Source of the DNA: Bacillota bacterium | GTDB lineage: Bacteria > Bacillota > Clostridia > Oscillospirales > Ruminococcaceae | Direction: 5' to 3' | Assembly (NCBI GenBank): GCA_023396225.1 | Contig: JAEWWT010000024.1 | Coordinates: forward strand, 124,001-188,000 | Length of the DNA stretch: 64,000 nt | Part shown: positions 7,361-15,283 of the stretch, piece by piece | Numbering within the stretch: the first letter of the stretch is position 1 | Layout: each line of letters starts with the position of its first letter | Notes under the pieces: generated by a model | What the model saw: the letters and a program-made list of their open reading frames with translations, nothing else | Told to the model about the DNA's origin: nothing | Databases searched by the model: none | Position numbers and translations under genes: made by a program

Positions 7361-9520
7361 TTACTGGAGAAGTGAGAGAACGCCCTGTGGTAATGTGTTT
7401 GCCTGAGCAAGCATTGCCTGTGAAGCCTGGCTGAGAATCTGATTCTTTGTGAAGTTCATCATCTCTGTAGCCATATCTGTATCACGGATACGTGATTCAG
7501 CAGCTGTGAGGTTCTCGTTAGTTGTGTTCAAGTTATCAATCTTGTGTTCCAATCTGTTCTGGAGAGCACCGAATGTACCTCTAACCATTGAAACCTTATT
7601 GATAGCATTGTCGATCTTATCGATAGCAGCATTAGCATCCTTCTGAGTAGCAAGTGAAACCTTGTCTGTTCCGAGGCCCTTAGCTGTACAGTTAAGGTCA
7701 TCCTTGAGATCGCCGATTCCATCTGATTCATACTGGAATGTGAAGTTTACGCTGTCCTTAGTTCTAGCACCAACCTGAAGTGTGATGTTATCTGTGTAGG
7801 AAAGCTTAGCTGTTGAAGCATCGTTTGAATCTGAGATTGAAACGCCTGTTTCAGCAAGATATGCCTTAGCGCCTTCAAATGTATTAACGTCGATTGCGTT
7901 AAGTGCAGCAAGCTGACTTGTCTTTGCTGCTTTAGCAGCTGTAAGTGCTGTATCTGCAGCAGCAAGATCAGCTTTGGCTTTATTTGATGTGCCGAGTGCA
8001 GCATTGTCACCAGCTGTAACAGCAGCACCGCCTGATGATGAGAAGCTGTATGATTCAAATGCAAGCTTAGCTGTTGCTGTACCTGTAGTAGCTGCAGCGT
8101 TAGCAGCGCCTCCAGTGATTGTCATGAGAGCAGTACCAGCAGCACCACCATTGTTTGTAGAAATAGTTACAACACCACTAGCATCAGCTTCTGCCCAGAA
8201 AGATACGTTATTACCAGCAGTATCTGCCATTGTAATAACAGCGCCAGCACCAGCATTTGCAGATGTTCCACCAATTGTAAAGGATGAAGGTGTTGTTGCA
8301 GCGCCACCGTAATTGAAAGTAATATCAGCACCCTGGAGAACGTCCAATACGTTCTTAATTTCCTGAGTCATAGCAGCATCGTTAAGACCAGCATCAAGTG
8401 CTACAGTAGCAACATCACCAATTGTTCCTGTTCCAGAAGTTACATTGTTTGACTTAGAACCTGCTACAAAGCCGATGTTATCAGGAGCAGCAGTCTTATT
8501 TAAGTTTCTTGATAATTTAAGAGTAATTGTGTCGCCTGTCTTAGCATCAGATGTATCATTAATTACATTAAGAGTAGCACCGAAAGTTCCGCCGTTAGTA
8601 GCTATTGTGAAACCGCCGTCACCCTCTGAAGCTGCAGCAGCAACAGCATCTATATCTGTTGCGTTGGCAAAAGCTGTAGTAAGAGCTGCGTCAGAGTATG
8701 TAGCCTTATCTGTTGCGTTTGATGTTGCGGATGACGCAGTCCAAGTTAATACACCAGCAGCATCTCTTGCACATGTAAATGTAACAGAAATTTCGGTAGC
8801 ATCTGAAGCAGCAAGGCCGATATCTGTGAATAAAGCATCAGCTTCGGCATCGGTATAACCGGAATCATCTATTGTGTTCCATTCTGTTGCAGTGCCATTT
8901 TCTGAAAGGTCATATAATGTTGTTGCGATTGCAGCATTTGCTGTGTCATAAACTGCCTGTTTAGCAGTGATATCTGCATCAGCGGCAGTTGTTGCTGCAG
9001 TGATTGCTTTGCCTAATTCAGCCTTAGCATCTGCAATAACCTGATCCTTCTTGTTAGCATAATCAAACTTACCGTCAACAGCCTTAAGACCATCAGCCAT
9101 CTCGCCGCCGTTAAGAACTACAACGCCGTTAAAGTCTGTGTCAGCAATCTGATTGAGTTCGTCGTTTAACTGATCATATTCGAGCTGGATAGCAGCACGG
9201 TCAACAGAATCATCATATGAACCGTTTGAAGACTGTACAGCAAGTGATCTCATTCTCTGAAGGATAGCGTCAGTTTCTGTAAGAGCACCTTCAAATGTCT
9301 GAGTCATTGAGATACCGTCCTGAGCATTCTTAGAAGCCTGTGTTAAACCACTGATCTGAGCTCTCATCTTTTCAGAAACTGCGAGCCCAGCAGCGTTATC
9401 ACCAGCGCGGTTGATTGCATAACCTGAGGAAAGCTTTTCAAGAGATTTGGAAAGCTTGTTATTGTTCATACCAAAGTATCTGTTTGCGTTAATCGCAGGC
9501 ATGTTGTGTTGTACTACCAT
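7361..9520 (-). CDS. fliC: Flagellin with long Ala/Thr-rich variable domain
   Basis: This 719-residue filament protein has canonical flagellin ends: INRAGDNAAGLAVSEKMR with LERMRSL-like coiled helices at the N-terminus, and AAESRIRDTDMATEMMNFTK and SQAMLAQANTLPQGVLSLLQ at the C-terminus. Residues from about 165 to 600 form a variable central region rich in Ala, Thr, Asp and Gly, expected to be the exposed D2/D3 domains. This is larger than the roughly 270-500 residues of common flagellins. GGAGG precedes the ATG. No chaperone, cap or other motility gene is in the window, so this is an isolated flagellin locus. Upstream are a sigma-D-like promoter and a structured leader. Confidence 0.96.
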   Translation of the reverse strand: MVVQHNMPAINANRYFGMNNNKLSKSLEKLSSGYAINRAGDNAAGLAVSEKMRAQISGLTQASKNAQDGISMTQTFEGALTETDAILQRMRSLAVQSSNGSYDDSVDRAAIQLEYDQLNDELNQIADTDFNGVVVLNGGEMADGLKAVDGKFDYANKKDQVIADAKAELGKAITAATTAADADITAKQAVYDTANAAIATTLYDLSENGTATEWNTIDDSGYTDAEADALFTDIGLAASDATEISVTFTCARDAAGVLTWTASSATSNATDKATYSDAALTTAFANATDIDAVAAAASEGDGGFTIATNGGTFGATLNVINDTSDAKTGDTITLKLSRNLNKTAAPDNIGFVAGSKSNNVTSGTGTIGDVATVALDAGLNDAAMTQEIKNVLDVLQGADITFNYGGAATTPSSFTIGGTSANAGAGAVITMADTAGNNVSFWAEADASGVVTISTNNGGAAGTALMTITGGAANAAATTGTATAKLAFESYSFSSSGGAAVTAGDNAALGTSNKAKADLAAADTALTAAKAAKTSQLAALNAIDVNTFEGAKAYLAETGVSISDSNDASTAKLSYTDNITLQVGARTKDSVNFTFQYESDGIGDLKDDLNCTAKGLGTDKVSLATQKDANAAIDKIDNAINKVSMVRGTFGALQNRLEHKIDNLNTTNENLTAAESRIRDTDMATEMMNFTKNQILSQASQAMLAQANTLPQGVLSLLQ

Positions 9521-9527
9521 AATTATA

Positions 9528-9647
9528 CCTCCTGTAATATGTACAGAACGAATCCTTTCGTTCTGTGCTATAAATTTTTTTGCCGATCAGCTCATTGCGC
9601 ACCTGAGATTTTCGGCAGCGTACGAAGTGTTCATTCTCAAATGAACA
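9528..9647 (-). promoter_or_regulatory. Structured flagellin leader with CsrA-like GGA sites
   Basis: The minus-strand leader contains ACAGAACGAA, loop AGGA, TTCGTTCTGT (9566-9543), a ten-base-pair hairpin displaying GGA in its loop; opening the closing A-T pair gives the hexaloop AAGGAT, which matches the CsrA core ARGGAT. A second GGA lies in the ribosome site AGGAGG (9533-9528). Another perfect hairpin, TGTTCATT loop TGAG AATGAACA, lies at 9647-9628. In Bacillus subtilis, CsrA represses flagellin (hag) translation through one hairpin site and one site over the SD; this leader has the same plan. Confidence 0.55.
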
Positions 9648-9698
9648 TCTGCCGGATAACATTTCTCGTCAGATTCTTTATCCTGCCTTCTGATTAGT

Positions 9699-9726
9699 AT
9701 ATCGGCATCGACCTGTTTCGACTTTA
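9699..9726 (-). promoter_or_regulatory. Sigma-D/sigma-28 (flagellar) promoter
   Basis: On the minus strand TAAA (9726-9723), 16 bases, then GCCGATAT (9706-9699) match the Bacillus sigma-D consensus. Transcription would begin near 9692, giving a leader of about 170 bases before the flagellin ATG. Confidence 0.8.
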
Positions 9727-9828
9727 GTGTTTTTATAAATTTTTTTAAATATTCTAAATTTTTTCTTTGATATATGTGCATATTAGATATAAATTGAAAA
9801 TAATGTGACAAATTTGGGGGAATAATCA

Positions 9829-11562
9829 ATGCTAAAGATGCTTAAATACTTGAAAGAATCTCTTTTGTCTATTATAGCGGTTTTTTTGTTACTTATAATT
9901 CAGGCAATCTGCGAGCTGGCACTCCCACAGTATACATCAAAGATTGTTGATGTTGGTATACAGCAATCGGGTATAGAAAGCGCTGTTCCATTACGCATAC
10001 CAGCGGTTGAATTGGAAAAGCTTATGCTGTTCATGGATGAAAGCGGGCATGCTGCCGTTCAGAGGTATTACAATGAAAGTGATGGTATTTATGCTCTGAA
10101 TGATGATTTAGATAATGTAACAATTGATCTTGATAATATTTTAGCACTTCCGGAGGCAATTGTTCTTTCAATTGAAAAGATGTCTGCTGATACAATAAAA
10201 GATTATTTTGGGGGGCAGGTTAAGGATCGCAATGAAATATATAATTATTTGAAATCAGTGCCGGAAGAACAAAGAAAACAAACTGTTGAAGAAATAGAAT
10301 CACAGTTTTTAGAGATGAGCAATGTTACCATAAAGCAGATGTCAGCACAATATCTAAAACAAATATACAGTCAATCGGGTGTTAATATTAGCACAATACA
10401 GTTCGGATATCTAAGGGAAAAAGCAATTATAATGATTTTATATGGAATTGCAATGACTGCTGCAAGTATAATGGTAGCGTTTTTTTCTGCAAGGACTGCC
10501 GCTAAGTTCGGTATGAAACTTCGTTCAATGACATTTAGAAAAGTAGTATCCTTTTCAAATGCTGAAATGGACAAGTTTTCGACAGCTTCGCTTATAACAA
10601 GAAGCACGAATGATATTCAGCAGGTTCAGATGGTAATTGTAATGCTGCTTAGAATGGTTATATATGCACCAATTCTTGGTATTGGAGGGGTAATAAAGGT
10701 AAACAGTGCAAAAACGGGACTTGGCTGGATTATAGGAGTAGCTCTAGGAGCTGTTCTTGTAGTTGTAATTATTCTTATAACTGTAGCTATGCCAAAGTTT
10801 AAGCGTATGCAGATACTTGTTGACAGGCTTAATCTTGTAACAAGAGAAATACTAACAGGAGTTCCTGTTATAAGAGCATTCAGTAGAGAAAAACATGAAG
10901 AACATCGATTCAATACAGCAAGCATGGAGTTAATGAAAACACAGCTTTTTACCAACAGAGCCATGACATTTATGTTTCCGACGCTGATGCTCATTATGAA
11001 TGGAATATCCGTTATTATTCTTTGGGTAGGAGGATACGGAATAGAAGCTGGAAATCTTCAGGTTGGGGATATGATTGCTTTTATAACCTATACAATGCAG
11101 ATTATAATGTCATTTCTTCTTATTACAATGGTATCAATAATGCTTCCGAGAGCAGCTGTTTCGGCAAAGCGAATTAATGAAGTGCTAAGTTCTGAATCTT
11201 CTGTTAAAGATATAGAAGTATCATCTTCACTTAAAAATGTTAGAGGAGAAATTGTTTTTGATAATGTTTATTTCAGATATAGCGGAGCAGACGAAAATGT
11301 ACTGAACGATATGATACTTGACGAGGCAACAAGTTCTGTGGACACCCGAACAGAGGAACGTATTCAGAAAGCAATGAACAACCTTATGATAGGAAGAACG
11401 AGCTTTGTAATTGCACACAGGCTTTCAACAATCAAGGATGCCGACCTTATCCTTGTAATGAAGGACGGGGATATTGTTGAGCAGGGAACACATGAGCAAC
11501 TTATTAAAGCTAATGGGTTTTATGCAGACTTGTATAACTCACAGTTTGATAAAGCGTCATAA
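9829..11562 (+). CDS. ABC exporter subunit, chimeric and lacking Walker A and signature motifs
   Basis: The 577-residue product begins like the first subunit of heterodimeric multidrug-type exporters (LPQYTSKIVDVGIQQSGIE), with six membrane segments up to about residue 430. The nucleotide-binding domain starts normally (VRGEIVFDNVYFRYSGA) but jumps at about residue 494/495 from ENVLND straight to MILDEATSSVDTRTE. The Walker A loop, Q-loop and LSGGQ signature, roughly 100 residues, are absent. Walker B, D-loop and H-loop (FVIAHRLST) remain. The tail (SVDTRTE, DADLILVMKDG, FYADLYNSQF) resembles the second subunit of such pairs, and no second subunit gene follows. I infer an in-frame deletion fusing two adjacent subunit genes. 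It cannot bind ATP normally and is probably nonfunctional, unless this is an assembly collapse. Confidence 0.88.
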   Translation: MLKMLKYLKESLLSIIAVFLLLIIQAICELALPQYTSKIVDVGIQQSGIESAVPLRIPAVELEKLMLFMDESGHAAVQRYYNESDGIYALNDDLDNVTIDLDNILALPEAIVLSIEKMSADTIKDYFGGQVKDRNEIYNYLKSVPEEQRKQTVEEIESQFLEMSNVTIKQMSAQYLKQIYSQSGVNISTIQFGYLREKAIIMILYGIAMTAASIMVAFFSARTAAKFGMKLRSMTFRKVVSFSNAEMDKFSTASLITRSTNDIQQVQMVIVMLLRMVIYAPILGIGGVIKVNSAKTGLGWIIGVALGAVLVVVIILITVAMPKFKRMQILVDRLNLVTREILTGVPVIRAFSREKHEEHRFNTASMELMKTQLFTNRAMTFMFPTLMLIMNGISVIILWVGGYGIEAGNLQVGDMIAFITYTMQIIMSFLLITMVSIMLPRAAVSAKRINEVLSSESSVKDIEVSSSLKNVRGEIVFDNVYFRYSGADENVLNDMILDEATSSVDTRTEERIQKAMNNLMIGRTSFVIAHRLSTIKDADLILVMKDGDIVEQGTHEQLIKANGFYADLYNSQFDKAS

Positions 11563-11569
11563 AAGAAAT

Positions 11570-11597
11570 AAGGCTACTGCACTTGTGCAGTAGCCTT
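11570..11597. terminator. Terminator after the chimeric ABC gene
   Basis: AAGGCTACTGCA (11570-11581) and TGCAGTAGCCTT (11586-11597) form a perfect 12-base-pair stem with a four-base loop. It is only seven bases past the ABC stop and can also end transcription from the minus strand. Confidence 0.85.
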
Positions 11598-11648
11598 ATT
11601 TATATATGTTATGTCAGTTGCAGAAGAATATCTGCCCGATGTACAATT

Positions 11649-11723
11649 TTAGTTGCAGCTGTTGTTAGTGAAGCAATTGCCATTGAAACAATTCATAATG
11701 AAAGTCATGAAATCAAAACACAT
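11649..11723 (-). CDS. Possible 24-residue peptide in a tiny transcription unit
   Basis: GGGAGGT precedes an ATG at 11723 with nine-base spacing, opening 24 codons (begins MCFDFMTF; four cysteines) that end with TAA at 11649-11651. A second 24-codon frame, without a clear ribosome site, runs 11683-11609 (begins MAIASLTTAATK). The unit has its own candidate promoter and operator upstream and a terminator downstream. It may be a small peptide, a regulatory RNA, or the remains of a regulator gene that once accompanied the ABC exporter. The product is not recognised. Confidence 0.25.
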   Translation of the reverse strand: MCFDFMTFIMNCFNGNCFTNNSCN

Positions 11724-11767
11724 AGTATTTGTACCTCCCAATTTATTTCCGATATAGTTACAAAGTG

Positions 11768-11813
11768 GTTACCGGATTGATTATATTATAACAAATCGGT
11801 AACAAAAAGACAA
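11768..11813 (-). promoter_or_regulatory. Promoter with flanking dyad operator
   Basis: On the minus strand TTGTCT (11813-11808) and TATAAT (11790-11785) are 17 bases apart. Half-sites GTTACCG (11768-11774) and CGGTAAC (11797-11803) form a dyad bracketing the -10 element, the arrangement expected for a dimeric repressor. Caution: the -35 overlaps the T-run of the upstream terminator, so it may be fortuitous. Confidence 0.45.
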
Positions 11814-11844
11814 GCTGTAAGTAATGGAACAATTACTTACAGCT
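11813..11844 (-). terminator. Terminator of the amidohydrolase gene
   Basis: AGCTGTAAGTAAT (11813-11825) pairs perfectly with ATTACTTACAGCT (11832-11844) around six bases. On the minus strand it is followed by TTGTCTTTTTG. Confidence 0.85.
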
Positions 11845-11849
11845 ATATG

Positions 11850-12635
11850 TCAGTTTAATTTAAGTAAATTTTCAGCATTTTTATGAAGAATTTGTTGCTT
11901 TTCTTCTTCAGTCAATGGAATTTTTGCAAACATCTTAAGCTCGTCCATAGCATTCCACATAGGGAAATCCGTTCCGAAAAGAACCCTGTCTACCCCGTAT
12001 GCCCTGATAAGCTCAGCGGCTTTTTCAGGAGAAAGAGCATAAAGAGAACTTGATGTATCAACCCAAATTCTTTTTTTTGAAAGCACTTCTGCTGCATGTT
12101 CCCATACTGACCAGCCGCCAAAATGAGCACCAATAACGTCAAGCTTTGGAAAATCATCTATTACCCTTGCCATTCTTTCAGGCTTAGACCATTCATATCT
12201 GTAATCACCTGTATGAACAAGAATAGGAAGTCTTCCTTCAATACACTCGTAAACCTTATATGCTTCTTTACAGTCAATTTCAAAATGCTGAAAATCAGGG
12301 TGAATTTTTATACCCTTTAATCCCATTGAAATGACCCGGTCTATCTCTCCCGGAATATCATCAAAGTCAGGATGGATTGTTGCAAACCCAATAAGCCTGT
12401 CAGGATGTTCTTTGACTGAATCAGCAATAAAGTTGTTTATTGCAGTAACCTGTGCGGCAGTTGTCGCAACGGATTGAACCACAAATTTATCAACTCCTGC
12501 TTCATCACCTATTTTCAGAAGAGTAGAAAGCTTCCCGTCGTAGGACATATTCATGTCATAGAAGCCGCCAATTCCTTCAACAGCTTTTTCAGCAATTTTT
12601 TCTGGGAAGATATGAGCATGGGTATCGATAATCAT
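11850..12635 (-). CDS. Amidohydrolase-family (TIM-barrel) metal-dependent hydrolase or decarboxylase
   Basis: The 261-residue protein fits the amidohydrolase-2 group. It shows IDTHAHIFPE (metal-binding HxH), GLKGIKIHPDFQ, LVHTGD, GAHFGG, and FGTDFPMWN, the aspartate-bearing last motif. Members are zinc-dependent hydrolases or non-oxidative decarboxylases of aromatic acids; the substrate cannot be read. It lies 20 bases downstream of the MATE exporter gene in the same orientation, and the two are probably cotranscribed. Ribosome site AAAGGAA is about 12 bases before the ATG. Confidence 0.85.
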   Translation of the reverse strand: MIIDTHAHIFPEKIAEKAVEGIGGFYDMNMSYDGKLSTLLKIGDEAGVDKFVVQSVATTAAQVTAINNFIADSVKEHPDRLIGFATIHPDFDDIPGEIDRVISMGLKGIKIHPDFQHFEIDCKEAYKVYECIEGRLPILVHTGDYRYEWSKPERMARVIDDFPKLDVIGAHFGGWSVWEHAAEVLSKKRIWVDTSSSLYALSPEKAAELIRAYGVDRVLFGTDFPMWNAMDELKMFAKIPLTEEEKQQILHKNAENLLKLN

Positions 12636-12655
12636 TTTAAGCTATATTCCTTTCA

Positions 12656-13990
12656 TCATGTAAGTGCTTGGTTTTTCCAGTATCCTTTTTTATAAAGAAC
12701 ATAAGATATTGTAGAAGCTATAACCCAGCCAATTGGCCATGACAAGCAAATGCCTGTAAATCCAAGAAAAGGGGTCAAAGTATAAGCCAGTACAACTCTA
12801 AGCAAAAGGTCGCTGAATGTAGTAAACATGAATGCACGCATTGCACCGCCGCCTCTCAGTACACCGTCTGAGATAAGCTTTACGGAAAGAACGGCATAGA
12901 ATGGACATGCATATTGTATAAACTGACTTCCGACTGCAAGAACCTCAGGAGTCTTCTCCTTTGAGAACAAGCCGACAAAAAAGCTTGGGAAAAAGAAGTA
13001 CAGAATTACAAACGGTATGCAGAAAAGAAATTCTAGCTTAATTGCAGCCTTATAACCCTGTGTAACACGCTCTGGTTTGTTAGCGCCGATATTCTGTGCC
13101 GTAAATGATGAGTTAGCAGCAGCTATAACGCCTATGCAATTTACAGCAAATGTGTTAAGCTTGATAGCAGAACCGAATCCTGCTATTGTAGCATCACCCA
13201 TTCTGTTGATGATTTTTTGTATGAAAAGTCCGCCGACAGAAACAAAACAGCTCTGAATTATACTAGGAACAGCAATCAGGCTTATTGTCTTAAGTGCTTT
13301 CCATGTAAAAATCGGAATATGATGATTGACTTTCAGACCTTTCAAGCGTCTGAACAGCGTAATTACAGCAAGTACACATGAAGCCCCCTGTGCTATAAAG
13401 GTTGCCCATGCAATTCCCGGAACACCCATATCAAATGCAGTTACAAGTACAATGTTAAGAACAACATTGCCGACAGAAGAGGCAATCAAGAAATACAATG
13501 GAGTTTTTGAATCTCCGAGTGCCGTGAAAATGCCTGTGCATATGTTATATATAAACAAGAATGAGAATCCGGCTATATATATTGCAAGATATGCCGATGA
13601 ATCAGAAAAAATATTTTTAGGCGTTTCAAGTGCTCTTAACAGAGGATTACAAATGATAAGACCAATAATAGTGATAATTGCCGAAATAACAACTGATGAA
13701 ATAAGCGCAGTTGAAACAGCATTTTTCATCTTTGCAATTTTTTTGGCACCAAAGTACTGTGAGATTACAACAGCACAGCCCGCATTTGACCCATTTGCAA
13801 AGCTCATGAAAATCATGGTGATCTGATACGAAGCGCTTACAGCTGAAAGTGCATTGTCATTTATAAACTGTCCTGCAATAATACTGTCACAAACGTTGTA
13901 CATCTGCTGAAAAATAATACTGATTACCATTGGAAGTGCAAATTTCCACAGTACTTTTTCAGGAGGATCTTTTGTTAAGTCCGTAATCAA
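12656..13990 (-). CDS. MATE-family efflux transporter
   Basis: The 444-residue integral membrane protein has about 12 predicted helices in two homologous halves, with the typical opening KVLWKFALPMVISIIFQQMYNVCDSII-like pattern (helix 1-2) and repeated SGxGDAKTP-type turns (GIFTALGDSKTPLY). MATE proteins export cationic drugs or metabolites using Na+ or H+ gradients. It starts with TTG at 13990, preceded by GAGAGGTGAT. It heads an apparent operon with the amidohydrolase. Confidence 0.92.
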   Translation of the reverse strand: MITDLTKDPPEKVLWKFALPMVISIIFQQMYNVCDSIIAGQFINDNALSAVSASYQITMIFMSFANGSNAGCAVVISQYFGAKKIAKMKNAVSTALISSVVISAIITIIGLIICNPLLRALETPKNIFSDSSAYLAIYIAGFSFLFIYNICTGIFTALGDSKTPLYFLIASSVGNVVLNIVLVTAFDMGVPGIAWATFIAQGASCVLAVITLFRRLKGLKVNHHIPIFTWKALKTISLIAVPSIIQSCFVSVGGLFIQKIINRMGDATIAGFGSAIKLNTFAVNCIGVIAAANSSFTAQNIGANKPERVTQGYKAAIKLEFLFCIPFVILYFFFPSFFVGLFSKEKTPEVLAVGSQFIQYACPFYAVLSVKLISDGVLRGGGAMRAFMFTTFSDLLLRVVLAYTLTPFLGFTGICLSWPIGWVIASTISYVLYKKGYWKNQALT

Positions 13991-14111
13991 ATTATCACCT
14001 CTCTTATTTTACATAGTTTTTATTAATAGTATACTAAATTATTATAATACAATTATATATATATTACAATTACGAAAGTGACAAAATAGGATATCATGTA
14101 ACAGCGGTTAT

Positions 14112-14140
14112 TTGACAAAAACTAATACAGTATATATAAT
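14112..14140 (+). promoter_or_regulatory. Consensus sigma-A promoter
   Basis: TTGACA (14112-14117), 17 bases, TATAAT (14135-14140): a perfect match, 32 bases before the TTG start of the DUF1294 gene. Confidence 0.85.
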
Positions 14141-14171
14141 TATAACAGATTTAGAAAAGGAAGTGCCATAA

Positions 14172-14495
14172 TTGGGGAATTTACTTGCAGATAAAAAGCT
14201 GTTGGCAATACTGTTGATACTGCTTTTTTATTTGATAATAATAAATGCGGCAGGCTTTATTCAAGCTGCCGCAGATAAGTTAAAGGCTAAGAAGGTAAAA
14301 CGGAGAATTTCTGAAAAGGCGTTGTTTCTTACTGCCGGTTTTGGTGGGGCTGTCGGAATGTACATATCAATGCAGATTTTCAGGCATAAAACCAAGCATA
14401 AGAGGTTTATGATTGGCATACCGCTTATTATTGCTGCTCATATAATTATAATAGTAGTTTTATACAAGTATTTTCTTTTGCCAATGGATCAGTAA
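14172..14495 (+). CDS. DUF1294 family membrane protein
   Basis: This 107-residue protein has three hydrophobic helices and the family-like central stretch KRRISEKALFLTAGFGGAVG followed by HKTKHKRFMIGIP. The family has no established function. The start is a TTG at 14172, with AGGAAG eight bases upstream and a consensus promoter before that. Its 3' end overlaps the convergent DUF6512 gene by 50 bases. Confidence 0.85.
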   Translation: MGNLLADKKLLAILLILLFYLIIINAAGFIQAAADKLKAKKVKRRISEKALFLTAGFGGAVGMYISMQIFRHKTKHKRFMIGIPLIIAAHIIIIVVLYKYFLLPMDQ

Positions 14496-14976
14496 AAAGA
14501 CTTCCTTGAGGCGGATAAACGGTGAAAACAAAAAATATGAAAGTTATTACGGCTATTATAGCAATGCCTTTCTTATTGGATGAATTTTCATTTGGTATTT
14601 CAGATAATCCGAAAACGTACATAAGTATATTACTTATCACAAAAATAGTAATATCAGCAAATAAAAAATTTTTGCCTGCAATAGCTGTGTATGTATAGAA
14701 CATTGCGAGAAGCGACAGAATGCCAAGAATAGCAGCAAATGCTTTTGCTGTGAAAAAACCCGTATATTTATTTCCAATAATATAGTATTCCGCTGCTGCA
14801 TATAATATAAACGGGAAAAACAGTAATTTGAGGTGTTCCCAGACGCTTTCATTAATAGGAGCAAACAGGGCAACAATGTCGTTGTAGCCAGACCATTTAT
14901 AGACAAAATGCAGAACTGTGCCTGCAATCAGTCCGAATACCAGACCGACAGTTTCGGCAATAACAAGCTTTTTCAT
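14446..14976 (-). CDS. DUF6512-like membrane protein
   Basis: The 176-residue protein has five or so hydrophobic helices. Characteristic segments include GTVLHFVYKWSG, APINESVWEHLKLLFFP and an aromatic YTAIAGKN. It resembles the DUF6512 family, whose function is unknown. I start at the ATG at 14976 because AAAGGA lies eight bases upstream; an in-frame ATG nine bases earlier overlaps that site. Its 3' end overlaps the DUF1294 gene. Confidence 0.75.
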   Translation of the reverse strand: MKKLVIAETVGLVFGLIAGTVLHFVYKWSGYNDIVALFAPINESVWEHLKLLFFPFILYAAAEYYIIGNKYTGFFTAKAFAAILGILSLLAMFYTYTAIAGKNFLFADITIFVISNILMYVFGLSEIPNENSSNKKGIAIIAVITFIFFVFTVYPPQGSLFTDPLAKENTCIKLLL

Positions 14977-14985
14977 AAAAATCAT

Positions 14986-15242
14986 CCTTTCTGAGTTTTG
15001 ACGTGCTACAAAGTAACTCAGGGCAGTAGTTCTTGGAGATTAAACCAGACCTCATATCAGTATATGATTGATACTATATAAAATGTTAATAATCCGATCG
15101 TAGAGTAAAATTTCTAACATATGGTTCAAAACTGCTAAAATATAAATCTTTTTTGTGAAATTGCTTGCAATTTATTATTTATGTGTTATACTATATTGTA
15201 GTACTTAATATCTTTGGTGAAAGATCGGAGCAATCCGGTCTT
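14986..15242 (+). promoter_or_regulatory. Leader and promoter of the rimP-nusA-infB operon with attenuator-like hairpin
   Basis: The gap 14977-15283 holds no gene. A promoter TTGCAA (15165-15170), 16 bases, TATACT (15187-15192) is followed by AAGATCGGA (15221-15229), loop GCAA, TCCGGTCTT (15234-15242), a nine-pair stem with one G-U and a GNRA tetraloop, then a T-rich tail. It lies between the promoter and rimP, so it can act as a terminator or attenuator inside the leader. Hairpins in this position are common before Firmicutes rimP (recalled, not checked). Confidence 0.6.
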
Positions 15243-15283
15243 TTGTGTTTGTATAAAGGTGTTTTGAAAACGGAGGTTAGTTA

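Noticed and set aside
7974..8858. Long plus-strand open frames inside the flagellin gene (112 and 137 codons).
   Set aside because: They are antisense to an Ala/Thr-rich coding region whose codon pattern leaves the opposite strand open. They lack ribosome sites and recognisable domains.
9766..9793. TTGATA/TATAAA as promoter of the ABC gene.
   Set aside because: The spacer is only 15 bases; a promoter is likely in this region but I cannot place it.
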